From Bimastos eiseni (lineage: Eukaryota; Annelida; Clitellata; Crassiclitellata; Lumbricidae), in assembly GCA_959347315.1 (NCBI GenBank), contig OY365810.1, positions 28,324,924 through 28,388,923 of the forward strand: a stretch of DNA of 64,000 nt, in the 5' to 3' direction. The notes under the pieces were generated by a model, which saw nothing but the letters and a program-made list of their open reading frames with translations, was not told the origin of the DNA and ran no database searches. The number at the start of each line of letters is the position of its first letter. The stretch's first letter is position 1. Made by a program: the position numbers and the translations under genes. Positions 23,901-42,600 of this stretch are shown here, piece after piece.

Positions 23901-25283
23901 TTTATCATCTGTGCCACATTCCTACAATGTTTTTTTCCATTTCATTTGCTACCTTTGACCACTGACATTACTCTTCTTTTCTACTTCTTCATGTTAGATC
24001 ATGTTTAGATCATGTTTAGGTCATGTTGATAGTGGGGTACATGATAGTTTAGTGGTTAGTTCTGTGAACTGTTGACTGAGAGGCTGAGGTTCAGATCCCC
24101 ACTAGGGCAGATATTTGTGTCAAGATTTCTACTCCACCAGTGCACCCTAGCCAACAAAGCTACCACGAGTACACTGACCATATGCTGTTGGTGGGAAGAT
24201 GAGACGGCGAGGGTGAGGATTGGACACATATGATGAGTCTAAGAATAATGAAGCTGCCGACACTTCGTACCCATGGTTGCCTTTCAGTATAGCTTGAGCT
24301 ACTGCTCTTTTTCTCTCTTCATGCTGCAGGTATCTTGCAGAGATTTATTGGCATTATCAGCTTTACACATACCGTAATTGTTTTTTGTCCCTATCTATCA
24401 ATAGCACTGCATGAGTAAAAATCTTGTCTTGTCTTAACCATCCTCGATCCGAGGGTTGGTCGCTTCGTGGACAAGTCTACTCCAAAAATAAATCCTATAT
24501 AATATTGAACTTCATACTGCCAATATACCACATAATGTCCAGATATAGGATGTATATTTTCATGATCCTAATGCTATGACTGAATCATAACACTTGTTAG
24601 TTAAACATTTTAGCTGTGGTTCTTCTTAATCGGTTATGTTGAAACATTTGTAAGACTATTATGTTAAGTACTTGTCATTTAAGAAAATTATAGTTTAGAA
24701 CATCCTAGCAATGAAGATTCAAAACACTCATTTACATGTAGTAAAACATTACCATAATTATTATTCATCTGTGAAGCATACTGCTTTAATAAAATTTACC
24801 AAGTTGCTTCTAACAAGTATCCAGCTTTTAATGATGAGCCAAGTTACATGATCTCACAGTTCATAAAGTATTTGGACAAGAAGCTTAATTGACTGGCTTC
24901 CAATTTCATCATGTTCAAGCTCAGTTATTACTGGAGGCAAACACACTGCAGCTTGCTTGTCATTTTATAGTGTCCTCACACAGGGAGCGCTTGAGATTTA
25001 TAGTACTTTTTAAGATCGCTGTACATGTTTAAGCTTTACCTACCATTCTGTATAAGTAAGGTGTTTGATAATGAATTATGTGCACTTCATTATCTTTCAT
25101 ACCCAAGAAAAAGTCACTTGAGACTATTGCTTACATGTACAATAAATGTTACCTTACTTTACCATTCTCTACTTGCAGAATCGCCTGGCGCTGGATGAAT
25201 CGTACAGACTGTCCCATCATGTTCTGCAAATGACGATTCTTGAGGCCAATGAACCTGGCTCTGAACCAGACACTCCTCAGTAG
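14955..25283 (+). CDS. Cytosolic UshA/5'-nucleotidase-family metallophosphatase
   Basis: Thirteen exons (14955-15165, 16133-16219, 17028-17167, 17446-17571, 18050-18172, 19182-19350, 19802-19897, 20088-20255, 20758-20930, 21376-21453, 22202-22326, 23287-23533, 25179-25283) join in frame to 615 residues. The N-terminal metallophosphoesterase domain shows the two-metal motifs in order: HFNDVYN (D27), FSGDAFNPSL (D64), YGNHDF (N96-H97-D98), ALTHMRW (H198) and GGHDHDF (H221, H223). The C-terminal nucleotidase domain follows (about 286-457) with NSGTLRSD and GYNVF. Residues about 512-560 are a Ser-rich linker with two RRTS sites. No signal peptide or membrane segment is present, so the enzyme should be cytosolic, unlike secreted 5'-nucleotidases. 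It resembles invertebrate proteins often labelled mannosylglucosyl-3-phosphoglycerate phosphatase-like; the substrate cannot be read from sequence. The ATG at 14955 is the first in frame after an acceptor-like site. The exon 4 donor (CGA then GTCCGT) is weak. Confidence 0.88.
15297..15412 (+). mobile_element. LINE remnant in intron 1 of the phosphatase gene
   Basis: One frame reads SVEDRITFKIILM...APEYKRLY, matching the LPVEDRI.FK.LLM...APEYI block near the end of CR1-like reverse transcriptases. It runs into CTCTATATAAATAG, a typical LINE tail, and then an ATAC microsatellite. Only a short fragment is left. Confidence 0.6.
15415..15520. repeat. ATAC and AAT/AGT microsatellites
   Basis: About five ATAC units at 15415-15435 are followed by imperfect GTAGT and AATAAT repeats to about 15520. 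They probably grew from the 3' tail of the neighbouring LINE fragment. The remainder of intron 1 shows nothing else. Confidence 0.8.
16664..16765 (+). mobile_element. LINE remnant in intron 2 of the phosphatase gene
   Basis: The frame GPGIWNLLPMSIR, a stop, then KFRILF matches the GP.LWN.LP.SIR....FK..LKT.LF signature at the C terminus of CR1/L2-type elements. Upstream sequence to about 16430 may belong to the same element but is too decayed to tell. Confidence 0.6.
18478..18935 (+). mobile_element. LINE remnant in intron 5 of the phosphatase gene
   Basis: The frame KHLQLIQNLSLKLSP..., SIHWLKIPECVRFNVLSLT, PKYLCELL, then after a stop NYLPAEFRN and AFHSNSKFHLL is a good match to the LQ.IQN.AARL...LHWLPV..R..FKVL.LT...P.YL..LL...LWN.LP...FK..LKTHLF series. 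Stops and a frame change show that it is inactive. It is the longest LINE fragment of the window with a nearly continuous frame. Confidence 0.75.
20500..20526. repeat. Inverted repeat in intron 8 of the phosphatase gene
   Basis: CCTGGGA and TCCCAGG flank the 12-base perfect palindrome GGAAAATTTTCC. The element around it (about 20390-20560) is not recognised. Confidence 0.4.
23046..23215 (+). mobile_element. LINE remnant in intron 11 of the phosphatase gene
   Basis: GPSAWNCLSQSLRL, a stop, then FRRCLKTFLF matches the C-terminal GP..WN.LP.SLR...F...LKT.LF signature. The tail GCAGCGCTATATATATAC is typical of CR1/L2 3' ends. It ends only about 70 bases before the acceptor of exon 12. Confidence 0.65.
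24035..24440 (+). mobile_element. tRNA-derived SINE, second family
   Basis: The head shows a fully matching A box, TAGTTTAGTGG (24049-24059), and a near-perfect B box, GGTTCAGATCC (about 24090-24100). A body of about 330 bp follows, ending in a TCTTGTCTTGTCTTA tail. The body is unlike that of the other SINE family here. It lies in sense orientation in intron 12. Confidence 0.7.
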
Positions 25284-25427
25284 ACCAAAGATGTGCAAAG
25301 CTGTTCAACAGATTGACTCACATCAGTAACCTCCATAAAATTAAATGAAGGTGTCAGTCTGTTTTAGAAAACTAGCTAGAGTATTGCTTCAACATTCTAT
25401 TAGAATTGTTCTGCTTCAAGTGATATC

Positions 25428-25433
25428 AATAAA
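25428..25433 (+). terminator. Poly(A) signal of the phosphatase gene
   Basis: AATAAA lies 145 bases after the stop codon at 25281-25283. A second AATAAA at 26304-26309 could serve a longer 3' untranslated region. Confidence 0.6.
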
Positions 25434-26390
25434 ATTCAGTTCTAATCATATCTTAGCCGTTGTTCACTTGAGTATAATTTTAATCAAACCAGTTCATTTC
25501 TTAGCAGCAAGACTTGTTATGTTTGAATGACATGTCTTAATTATTGGCACTTTTTTGAACTTTCAGATTTCCAGAAACCTTGTGCAAATACGTAATGGCA
25601 ATGCTGTTTATTTAATAGTGATTTGGTAGTTAGGTAGATGTTAGCTTGCTGTTTAATATTTGAGATTTCATCATCATGTACTGCATCGTAATTTAATCTT
25701 TTTTGGTGCTTCATCTTTTTGTGAATTACAAAGCAAACTTAAGTTTCTTAAACCTAATATTTTCATTCATACCGAACATTTATATTGCACTATTGCAGTA
25801 ATGAAGAAGTGGTACAGTTATTTTGATTGCATTTTCCATTATAGATGATGGATTCAGATGAATCAGTAAAAAAAATGACTGCCTCAGGTGCTGGTCCTAA
25901 GCCTGAGTAAAGGAGAAGGGTTGTGGTGCACCCTAAAAAATAGACAATTAAATTCAAATGCGATGTCAAAAAGCATTGGACACAAAACAGACAATGATCC
26001 CATGGAGTGGTGGATGACCAGTTTACATGCAAATGGGTGTACTGAGGTAATTTCAGGACCAAATTGTATTTCGACTTATGTGTATTGAGGTTATTTCAGG
26101 ATTAAACTGTCTATTTTGTCTTTTTTACTTGCCTTTTTTATAGTATGCATTTCTTAAGTTTTTGTCAGCTGTGCAAAGTATTGATGCAACTAATTGAGTT
26201 GAAGCTGTAAACTAGCAGGAATTTTGATAGTGTGGGTTGTTTTATTCTGTAAATTATGTAGTATAAATCTTGAAACCAGCAAGTGGTACTACAATTTGTG
26301 TAAAATAAAGCCAATAATATGTTTGTTTCTGTGTATGTTGTCTACTTGCAAACTTTACACTAGTCCAGTGTCAGCCCATAAAGAAGAAGT
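25434..26390. other. Intergenic or extended 3' untranslated region
   Basis: AT-rich sequence without coding or repeat signals. It may be transcribed if the distal AATAAA at 26304 is used. Confidence 0.4.
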
Positions 26391-26394
26391 TTTC

Positions 26395-26710
26395 TCGGTG
26401 GTCAGTTAGTTTTGCGATAAACTGCTTGTCAATCACACCTGAACTCATTGAGAGGGGCTACAGTCAAGAAGTGCCATGTTCAATTCCGCCGCCTGACAAT
26501 TCCTTTCAATTGAAATGCCTGCATGTCTCGGAATGGGGTTGGCATTGTCTGTCTCTACATATACCTATCCTGTAGGCCTAAACACACGCGCACAACGGCA
26601 GTACAGGTGTCATGGGATGTGGCTCAAGCACAAGCTTGGTTAGAGGCGAATTGAGAAGGTGCGCTGAATGATGTGTAGACCCGTCACAGGAAGGACTAAG
26701 TACTTAGTAA
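26395..26710 (+). mobile_element. Possible SINE-like element
   Basis: TGGTCAGTTAG (A-box-like, about 26399) and TGTTCAATTCC (B-box-like, 26468-26478) suggest a tRNA-derived head followed by a GC-richer body. The box spacing is wide and the 3' end is unclear. Confidence 0.35.
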
Positions 26711-27040
26711 CCTAAATATAGCTTAGCCTATAGCTGTATGGGAACAACTCAAGAAAAGTCCACATCCCTCGTTTACCTCAACATTGATTCTTCATTCACC
26801 GACGCCTGCACTGCTAATTCTCATGTCCTCGACCGAGACATGACCTTTTTACCAAAACCATAGCTTCTCCGTACGTTTTATATGATTTGTTCAGTGTTCT
26901 TTTCATGGGCACATAGGATTCACAAGGGTTAGACTTCAGGCTGATTTAAAAGTTAAGTTACGTAATAACGAACGATATGCGATATGCGTGTAAGTCAGAA
27001 ATAGACCGAAAAGAATGCTAGATGAATTCTACCAAACACC

Positions 27041-27103
27041 ATATATATATATATATATATATACATATATAGAATATATATATATATATATACATATACA
27101 GAG
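27041..27103. repeat. TA microsatellite
   Basis: Almost pure alternating TA interrupted by short ACATATA and GAATATA steps. Confidence 0.9.
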
Positions 27104-27200
27104 TGAAAGAGCGAGATCTGCTTCGTGTAGTCGGTGTGACCCCCAGGCATTATAATAAATGCTCAGGTCCGAGCATACAGGGAATATCATCTATGCAGCC

Positions 27201-27227
27201 CTATTCAGAGAGTGTGGCTCTGAATAG
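27201..27227. repeat. Hairpin between two TA microsatellites
   Basis: CTATTCAGAG pairs perfectly with CTCTGAATAG across a 7-base loop. It is centred in a 145-bp non-repetitive island (27104-27248) with TA repeats on both sides, which may be a small insertion into a TA tract. Confidence 0.6.
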
Positions 27228-27248
27228 ACACATCAACCGATTGACCAG

Positions 27249-27276
27249 TATATATATATATATATATATATATATA
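27249..27276. repeat. TA microsatellite
   Basis: Fourteen TA units, followed by a short GTGCT repeat. Confidence 0.9.
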
Positions 27277-27765
27277 ATCTGTGCTGTGCTGTGCTATACA
27301 TAGGGGATGAAACTATAATAATATTATATCTGTTCCACAACAAACACAGGCACAAATACAGGCACGAAGGCATATGAGTGGCATATCAAGTACAGGTGTA
27401 TAGATACATATAATTATAAGGACTACTATGAAGCACGATCATTGTTTCAATTGTTATTTCCAGTGCATTTCCCTCAGCTCTCTACTTGACCCATTTGAGC
27501 CTATTCAGAAAGACTGACCACAGTGGTCCATTTGGTTAAGATTGTACCCTAGGCGGATGAGATGCTTTGGGAAGATCTGATTGGTAGCTAGCAGGCGGCA
27601 TGTATTCATTAGACCACGCCTCAAAACCCTGGGCTTTAAGGATGCCTCCAAACAAGGGGAGAAGGTTATGCCAAAATTTTGGTCTGCATTGCATTGAATC
27701 TAATTATATAGATCTTTTGATGGTTGTGACTGCATTAAAGTACCCCACAGTAAACCCTACAAGGT

Positions 27766-27930
27766 CTACACCTTGTCACCTTGTGCGGTCAGTTCTTCAA
27801 ATGCTAGCGACCGTCACGGTGCCTTTCTTTCCAAAGTCACGTCCCTTAGTTCCTCTAGGTTCATTCCGGTTTTTTCGTGTATCTAGTCGATCCATTTTTT
27901 CCTTGGGCACCCTCTTTTCTTCCTTCTCCA
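27766..27930 (-). mobile_element. LINE reverse-transcriptase C-terminal remnant (antisense)
   Basis: Read from 27930 downward: WRRKKRGCPRKKWID, stop, IHEKTGMNLEEL, ERKAP. This matches the basic GRPRKRWIDDI.EWTG..LEE....DR..WR block that ends many non-LTR retrotransposon ORFs. It is of a different type from the CR1/L2 ends elsewhere in the window, and in-frame stops show that it is dead. Sequence up to about 28440 may belong to it but cannot be recognised. Confidence 0.65.
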
Positions 27931-28465
27931 CATGCCAGTAGGTCTAAAGAATGGCCTGATCTAAGCTTTTTAGTACATTGGGGTGTGAAAATGTGATCTC
28001 AGAAGTCATTTTCCAAGGACCCCTTTACAAGGACAACTCTTTTCTCATACAGCTGCTCTGCAGGCCAGCTTGGCAAAATGTGACTTCTGAGTATTAGGAT
28101 ACAAACGGTTTAAATCACATCATGCACTGTTTTTAGTTGAGCCACGATGCAGAACCGTTATGGGCTCTACTGCATTCCACGCCTCTGCTCACAAGGAATG
28201 AATTAACTGCCACTCTCTCTTCGTAGCTCAACTTCTTCATAAAGTGGCTCAAAACTAGCATATTCTACATGGCTTTCAAGGATTTAGAAATCTAACTGCA
28301 TTTTAGTCTTGCAGTTATCTGCATCTCAGATTCACATTACGTCGTGACCGTGCGCACATTACAAGTTCAACTTACATGTATAGTTACTTGTATGAGAACA
28401 AAATGCACCAGAAATGTGCAATTAATGATTCAAAGCAAATTTTGTCTAAATCATTAACTATTCAA

Positions 28466-28471
28466 TTTATT
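28466..28471 (-). terminator. Poly(A) signal of NDUFS3
   Basis: TTTATT on the plus strand (AATAAA on the coding strand) lies 125 bases after the NDUFS3 stop codon. Confidence 0.55.
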
Positions 28472-28595
28472 ACAATGGTTTCCACTTCCAAAAGAGACCA
28501 CAACATCCAATACGATCTTATCTTTGACAAGATATTGTCAAACTGGGCATAGTTTCTCAGCAGGCACATTTCTTTGTGCCAATCAATAACACACA

Positions 28596-36053
<7,458 letters not shown>

Positions 36054-36520
36054 CTTTTCGACACCAAGGTCAATTGCTAATTCCTGTAGATAGGTGGCGC
36101 CAGTAACTATTATACAAAACATTACAAAATTTCCCTTTTCGATCAGTTCAATTTTTTTAAATAAAACTTATACCATTCTCTGTAGCATGCCACTGATTGG
36201 TGTCTGTCAGTATTGCTTCCGACTTTACAAGCATCTTTGATTGATCTTGAACAATTCTGTGGACCTATTATGGATGGACGCGTCCTTTGTTTATTAGGGC
36301 GCGCTATAAATGAAAGTTGTATTGTATGCATTGATCTGTGGACTAGTTCGAACCAAGTGGAAGCACCTTTTGTTTAGGTAACCTCTACCTACCTCTCTCA
36401 CCGTTTCAACTATAAACACCATCCGCTGACTGTTTGCTTGCCTACCTCTCTGACAAGGACCAATTAGGCTATGCGCTCCTTGGAACCTCCTCTATCGATT
36501 TTGTTCTAGTTAATCAATTA
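36054..36520. other. NDUFS3 upstream region
   Basis: It should contain the NDUFS3 promoter. No TATA box is evident close to the gene. Around 36255-36335 the sequence GGGCGCGCTATAAATGAAAG resembles the 3' tail of CR1/L2 LINEs, so part of the region may be a LINE end (low confidence). Confidence 0.4.
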
Positions 36521-36578
36521 ATTAATTAGTGTATAATATAATTAATTAGTGTATAATATAATTAATTAGTGTATAATA
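36521..36578. repeat. 20-bp AT-rich tandem repeat, three copies
   Basis: ATTAATTAGTGTATAATATA occurs at 36521 and 36541, then 18 bases of a third copy at 36561. It lies between the NDUFS3 promoter and the satellite array, about 45 bases from the array. Confidence 0.9.
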
Positions 36579-36624
36579 ACTATGATATTCGCTCTCAACA
36601 AACGCACCATACCAATACGCTGGT

Positions 36625-39600
36625 ATCGTTTTTTCCCAAGTGATGAAACCTCGATTTTTTGCTATTGTATTGGAAGAAGTGAAGATATCTATGCAGAATT
36701 TTGAGTCCAGTAGGTCCTCACAGATGCTTGATAAATATTATTTGGTTTGGATCATGTCAAGTTTCTCGATAAAAAGTCAGTGAACCCGGGTTCATCGTGA
36801 TTTTCCCAAATAATGAAACCTGGATTTTTTGCTATTGTATTGGAAGAAGTGAAGATATCTATGCAGAATTTTGATGCCAATAGGTCCTCACAGATGCTTG
36901 ATAAATATTATTTGGTTTGGATCATGTCAAGTTTCTCGATATAAAGTCAGTGAACCCGAGTTCATCGTGATTTTCCCAAATAATGAAACCTTGATTTTTT
37001 GCTATTGTATTGGAAGAAGTGAAGATATCTATGCAGAATTTTGATGCCAATAGGTCCTCACAGATGCTTGATAAATATTATTTGGTTTGGATCATGTCAA
37101 ATTTCTCGATAAAAAGTCAGTGAACCCGGGTTCATCGTGATTTTCCCAAATAATGAAACCTTGATTTTTTGCTATTGTATTGGAAGAAGTGAAGATATCT
37201 ATGCAGAATTTTGATGCCAATAGGTCCTCACAGATGCTTGATAAATATTATTTGGTTTGGATCATGTCAAGTTTCTCGATAAAAAGTCAGTGAACCCGGG
37301 TTCATCGTGATTTTCCCAAATAATGAAACCTTGATTTTTTGCTATTGTATTGGAAGAAGTGAAGATATCTATGCAGAATTTTGAGTCCAGTAGGTCCTCA
37401 CAGATGCCTGATAAATATTATTTGGTTTGGATCATGTCAAGTTTCTCGATAAAAAGTCAGTGAACCCGGGTTCATCGTGATTTTCCCAAATAATGAAACC
37501 TTGATTTTTTGCTATTGTATTGGAAGAAGTGAAGATATCTATGCAGAATTTTGATGCCAATAGCTCCTCACTGATGCTTGATAAATATTATTTGGTTTGG
37601 ATCATGTCAAGTTTCTCGATAAAAAGTCAGTGAACCCGGGTTCATCGTGATTTTCCCAAATAATGAAACCTTGATTTTTTGCTATTGTATTGGAGGAAGT
37701 GAAGATATCTATGCAGAATTTTGAGTCCAGTAGGTCCTCACAGATGCCTGATAAATATTATTTGGTTTGGATCATGTCAAGTTTCTCGATAAAAAGTCAG
37801 TGAACCCGGGTTCATCGTGATTTTCCCAAATAATGAAACCTTGATTTTTTGCTATTGTATTGGAAGAAGTGAAGATATCTATGCAGAATTTTGAGTCCAG
37901 TAGGTCCTCACAGATGCCTGATAAATATTATTTGGTTTGGATAATGTCAAGTTTCTCGATAAAAAGTCAGTGAACCCGGGTTCATCGTGATTTTCCCAAA
38001 TAATGAAACCTTGATTTTTTGCTATTGTATTGGAAGAAGTGAAGATATCTATGCAGAATTTTGAGTCCAGTAGGTCCTCACAGATGCCTGTTAAATATTA
38101 TTTGGTTTGGATCATGTCAAGTTTCTCGATAAAAAGTCAGTGAACCCGGGTTCATCGTGATTTTCCCAAATAATGAAACCTTGATTTTTTGCTATTGTAT
38201 TGGAAGAAGTGAAGATATCTATGCAGAATTTTGATGCCAATAGCTCCTCACAGATGCTTGATAAATATTATTTGGTTTGGATAATGTCAAGTTTCTCGAT
38301 AAAAAGTCAGTGAACCCGGGTTCATCGTGATTTTCCCAAATAATGAAACCTTGATTTTTTGCTATTGTATTGGAAGAAGTGAAGATATCTATGCAGAATT
38401 TTGAGTCCAGTAGGTCCTCACAGATGCCTGATAAATATTATTTGGTTTGGATCATGTCAAGTTTCTCGATAAAAAGTCAGTGAACCCGGGTTCATCGTGA
38501 TTTTCCCAAATAATGAAACCTTGATTTTTTGCTATTGTATTGGAAGAAGTGAAGATATCTATGCAGAATTTTGATGCCAATAGGTCCTCACAGATGCTTG
38601 ATAAATATTATTTGGTTTGGATCATGTCAAGTTTCTCGATAAAAAGTCAGTGAACCCGGGTTCATCGTGATTTTCCCAAATAATGAAACCTTGATTTTTT
38701 GCTATTGTATTGAAGGAAGTGAAGATATCTATGCAGAATTTTGAGTCCAGTAGGTCCTCACAGATGCCTGATAAATATTATTTGGTTTGGATCATGTCAA
38801 GTTTCTCGATAAAAAGTCAGTGAACCCGAGTTCATCGTGATTTTCCCAAATAATGAAACCTTGATTTTTTGCTATTGTATTGGAAGAAGTGAAGATATCT
38901 ATGCAGAATTTTGAGTCCAGTAGGTCCTCACAGATGCCTGATAAATATTATTTGGTTTGGATAATGTCAAGTTTCTCGATAAAAAGTCAGTGAACCCGGG
39001 TTCATCGTGATTTTCCCAAATAATGAAACCTTGATTTTTTGCTATTGTATTGGAAGAAGTGAAGATATCTATGCAGAATTTTGAGTCCAGTAGGTCCTCA
39101 CAGATGCCTGATAAATATTATTTGGTTTGGATCATGTCAAGTTTCTCGATAAAAAGTCAGTGAACCCGGGTTCATCGTGATTTTCCCAAATAATGAAACC
39201 TTGATTTTTTGCTATTGTATTGGAAGAAGTGAAGATATCTATGCAGAATTTTGATGCCAATAGCTCCTCACAGATGCTTGATAAATATTATTTGGTTTGG
39301 ATCATGTCAAGTTTCTCGATAAAAAGTCAATGAACCCGGGTTCATCGTGATTTTCCCAAATAATGAAACCTTGATTTTTTGCTATTGTATTGGAAGAAGT
39401 GAAGATATCTATGCAGAATTTTGATGCCAATAGCTCCTCACAGATGCTTGATAAATATTATTTGGTTTGGATCATGTCAAGTTTCTCGATAAAAAGTCAG
39501 TGAACCCGGGTTCATCGTGATTTTCCCAAATAATGAAACCTTGATTTTTTGCTATTGTATTGGAGGAAGTGAAGATATCTATGCAGAATTTTGACGCCAG

Positions 39601-42600
39601 TAGGTCCTCACAGATGCCTGATAAATATTATTTGGTTTGGATCATGTCAAGTTTCTCGATAAAAAGTCAGTGAACCCGGGTTCATCGTGATTTTCCCAAA
39701 TAATGAAACCTTGATTTTTTGCTATTGTATTGGAAGAAGTGAAGATATCTATGCAGAATTTTGAGTCCAGTAGGTCCTCACAGATGCCTGATAAATATTA
39801 TTTGGTTTGGATCATGTCAAGTTTCTCGATAAAAAGTCAGTGAACCCGGGTTCATCGTGATTTTCCCAAATAATGAAACCTTGATTTTTTGCTATTGTAT
39901 TGGAGGAAGTGAAGATATCTATGCAGAATTTTGAGTCCAGTAGGTCCTCACAGATGCCTGATAAATATTATTTGGTTTGGATCATGTCAAGTTTCTCGAT
40001 AAAAAGTCAGTGAACCCGGGTTCATCGTGATTTTCCCAAATAATGAAACCTTGATTTTTTGCTATTGTATTGGAGGAAGTGAAGATATCTATGCAGAATT
40101 TTGAGTCCAGTAGGTCCTCACAGATGCCTGATAAATATTATTTGGTTTGGATCATGTCAAGTTTCTCGATAAAAAGTCAGTGAACCCGGGTTCATCGTGA
40201 TTTTCCCAAATAATGAAACCTTGATTTTTTGCTATTGTATTGGAGGAAGTGAAGATATCTATGCAGAATTTTGAGTCCAGTAGGTCCTCACAGATGCCTG
40301 ATAAATATTATTTGGTTTGGATCATGTCAAGTTTCTCGATAAAAATTCAGTGAACCCGGGTTCATCGTGATTTTCCCAAATAATGAAACCTTGATTTTTT
40401 GCTATTGTATTGGAGGAAGTGAAGATATCTATGCAGAATTTTGAGTCCAGTAGGTCCTCACAGATGCCTGATAAATATTATTTGGTTTGGATCATGTCAA
40501 GTTTCTCGATAAAAATTCAGTGAACCCGGGTTCATCGTGATTTTCCCAAATAATGAAACCTTGATTTTTTGCTATTGTATTGGAGGAAGTGAAGATATCT
40601 ATGCAGAATTTTGAGTCCAGTAGGTCCTCACAGATGCTTGATAAATATTATTTGGTTTGGATCATGTCAAGTTTCTCGATAAAAAGTCAGTGAACCCGGG
40701 TTCATCGTGATTTTCCCAAATAATGAAACCTTGATTTTTTGCTATTGTATTGGAGGAAGTGAAGATATCTATGCAGAATTTTGAGTCCAGTAGGTCCTCA
40801 CAGATGCTTGATAAATATTATTTGGTTTGGATCATGTCAAGTTTCTCGATAAAAAGTCAGTGAACCCGGGTTCATCGTGATTTTCCCAAATAATGAAACC
40901 TTGATTTTTTGCTATTGTATTGGAGGAAGTGAAGATATCTATGCAGAATTTTGAGTCCAGTAGGTCCTCACAGATGCCTGATAAATATTAGTTGGTTTGG
41001 ATCATGTCAAGTTTCTCGATAAAAATTCAGTGAACCCGGGTTCATCGTGATTTTCCCAAATAATGAAACCTTGATTTTTTGCTATTGTATTGGAGGAAGT
41101 GAAGATATCTATGCAGAATTTTGAGTCCAGTAGGTCCTCACAGATGCCTGATAAATATTATTTGGTTTGGATAATGTCAAGTTTCTCGATAAAAAGTCAG
41201 TGAACCCGGGTTCATCGTGATTTTCCCAAATAATGAAACCTGGATTTTTTGCTATTGTATTGGAAGAAGTGAAGATATCTATGCAGAATTTTGATGCCAA
41301 TAGCTCCTCACAGATGCTTGATAAATATTATTTGGTTTGGATCGTGTCAAGTTTCTCGATAAAAAGTCAGTGAACCCGGGTTCATCGTGATTTTCCCAAA
41401 TAATGAAACCTTGATTTTTTGCTATTGTATTGGAAGAAGTGAAGATATCTATGCAGAATTTTGATGCCAATAGCTCCTCACAGATGCTTGATAAATATTA
41501 TTTGGTTTGGATCATGTCAAGTTTCTCGATAAAAAGTCAGTGAACCCGGGTTCATCGTGATTTTCCCAAATAATGAAACCTTGATTTTTTGCTATTGTAT
41601 TGGAAGAAGTGAAGATATCTATGCAGAATTTTGAGTCCAGTAGGTCCTCACAGATGCTTGATAAATATTATTTGGTTTGGATCATGTCAAGTTTCTCGAT
41701 AAAAATTCAGTGAACCCGGGTTCATCGTGATTTTCCCAAATAATGAAACCTGGATTTTTTGCTATTGTATTGGAAGAAGTGAAGATATCTATGCAGAATT
41801 TTGAGTCCAGTAGGTCCTCACAGATGCTTGATAAATATTATTTGCTTTGGATCATGTCAAGTTTCTCGATAAAAAGTCAGTGAACCCGGGTTCATCGTGA
41901 TTTTCCCAAATAATGAAACCTTGATTTTTTGCTATTGTATTGGAAGAAGTGAAGATATCTATGCAGAATTTTGAGTCCAGTAGGTCCTCACAGATGCCTG
42001 ATAAATATTATTTGGTTTGGATCATGTCAAGTTTCTCGATAAAAAGTCAGTGAACCCGGGTTCATCGTGATTTTCCCAAATAATGAAACCTTGATTTTTT
42101 GCTATTGTATTGGAGGAAGTGAAGATATCTATGCAGAATTTTGAGTCCAGTAGGTCCTCACAGATGCCTGATAAATATTATTTGGTTTGGATCATGTCAA
42201 GTTTCTCGATAAAAAGTCAGTGAACCCGGGTTCATCGTGATTTTCCCAAATAATGAAACCTTGATTTTTTGCTATTGTATTGGAAGAAGTGAAGATATCT
42301 ATGCAGAATTTTGAGTCCAGTAGGTCCTCACAGATGCCTGATAAATATTATTTGGTTTGGATAATGTCAAGTTTCTCGATAAAAAGTCAGTGAACCCGGG
42401 TTCATCGTGATTTTCCCAAATAATGAAACCTTGATTTTTTGCTATTGTATTGGAAGAAGTGAAGATATCTATGCAGAATTTTGATGCCAATAGGTCCTCA
42501 CAGATGCTTGATAAATATTATTTGGTTTGGATCATGTCAAGTTTCTCGATAAAAAGTCAGTGAACCCGGGTTCATCGTGATTTTCCCAAATAATGAAACC

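Noticed and set aside
27600..27941. 113-codon open frame on the plus strand
   Set aside because: The recognisable coding remnant here is on the opposite strand (LINE C terminus); the plus frame matches nothing.
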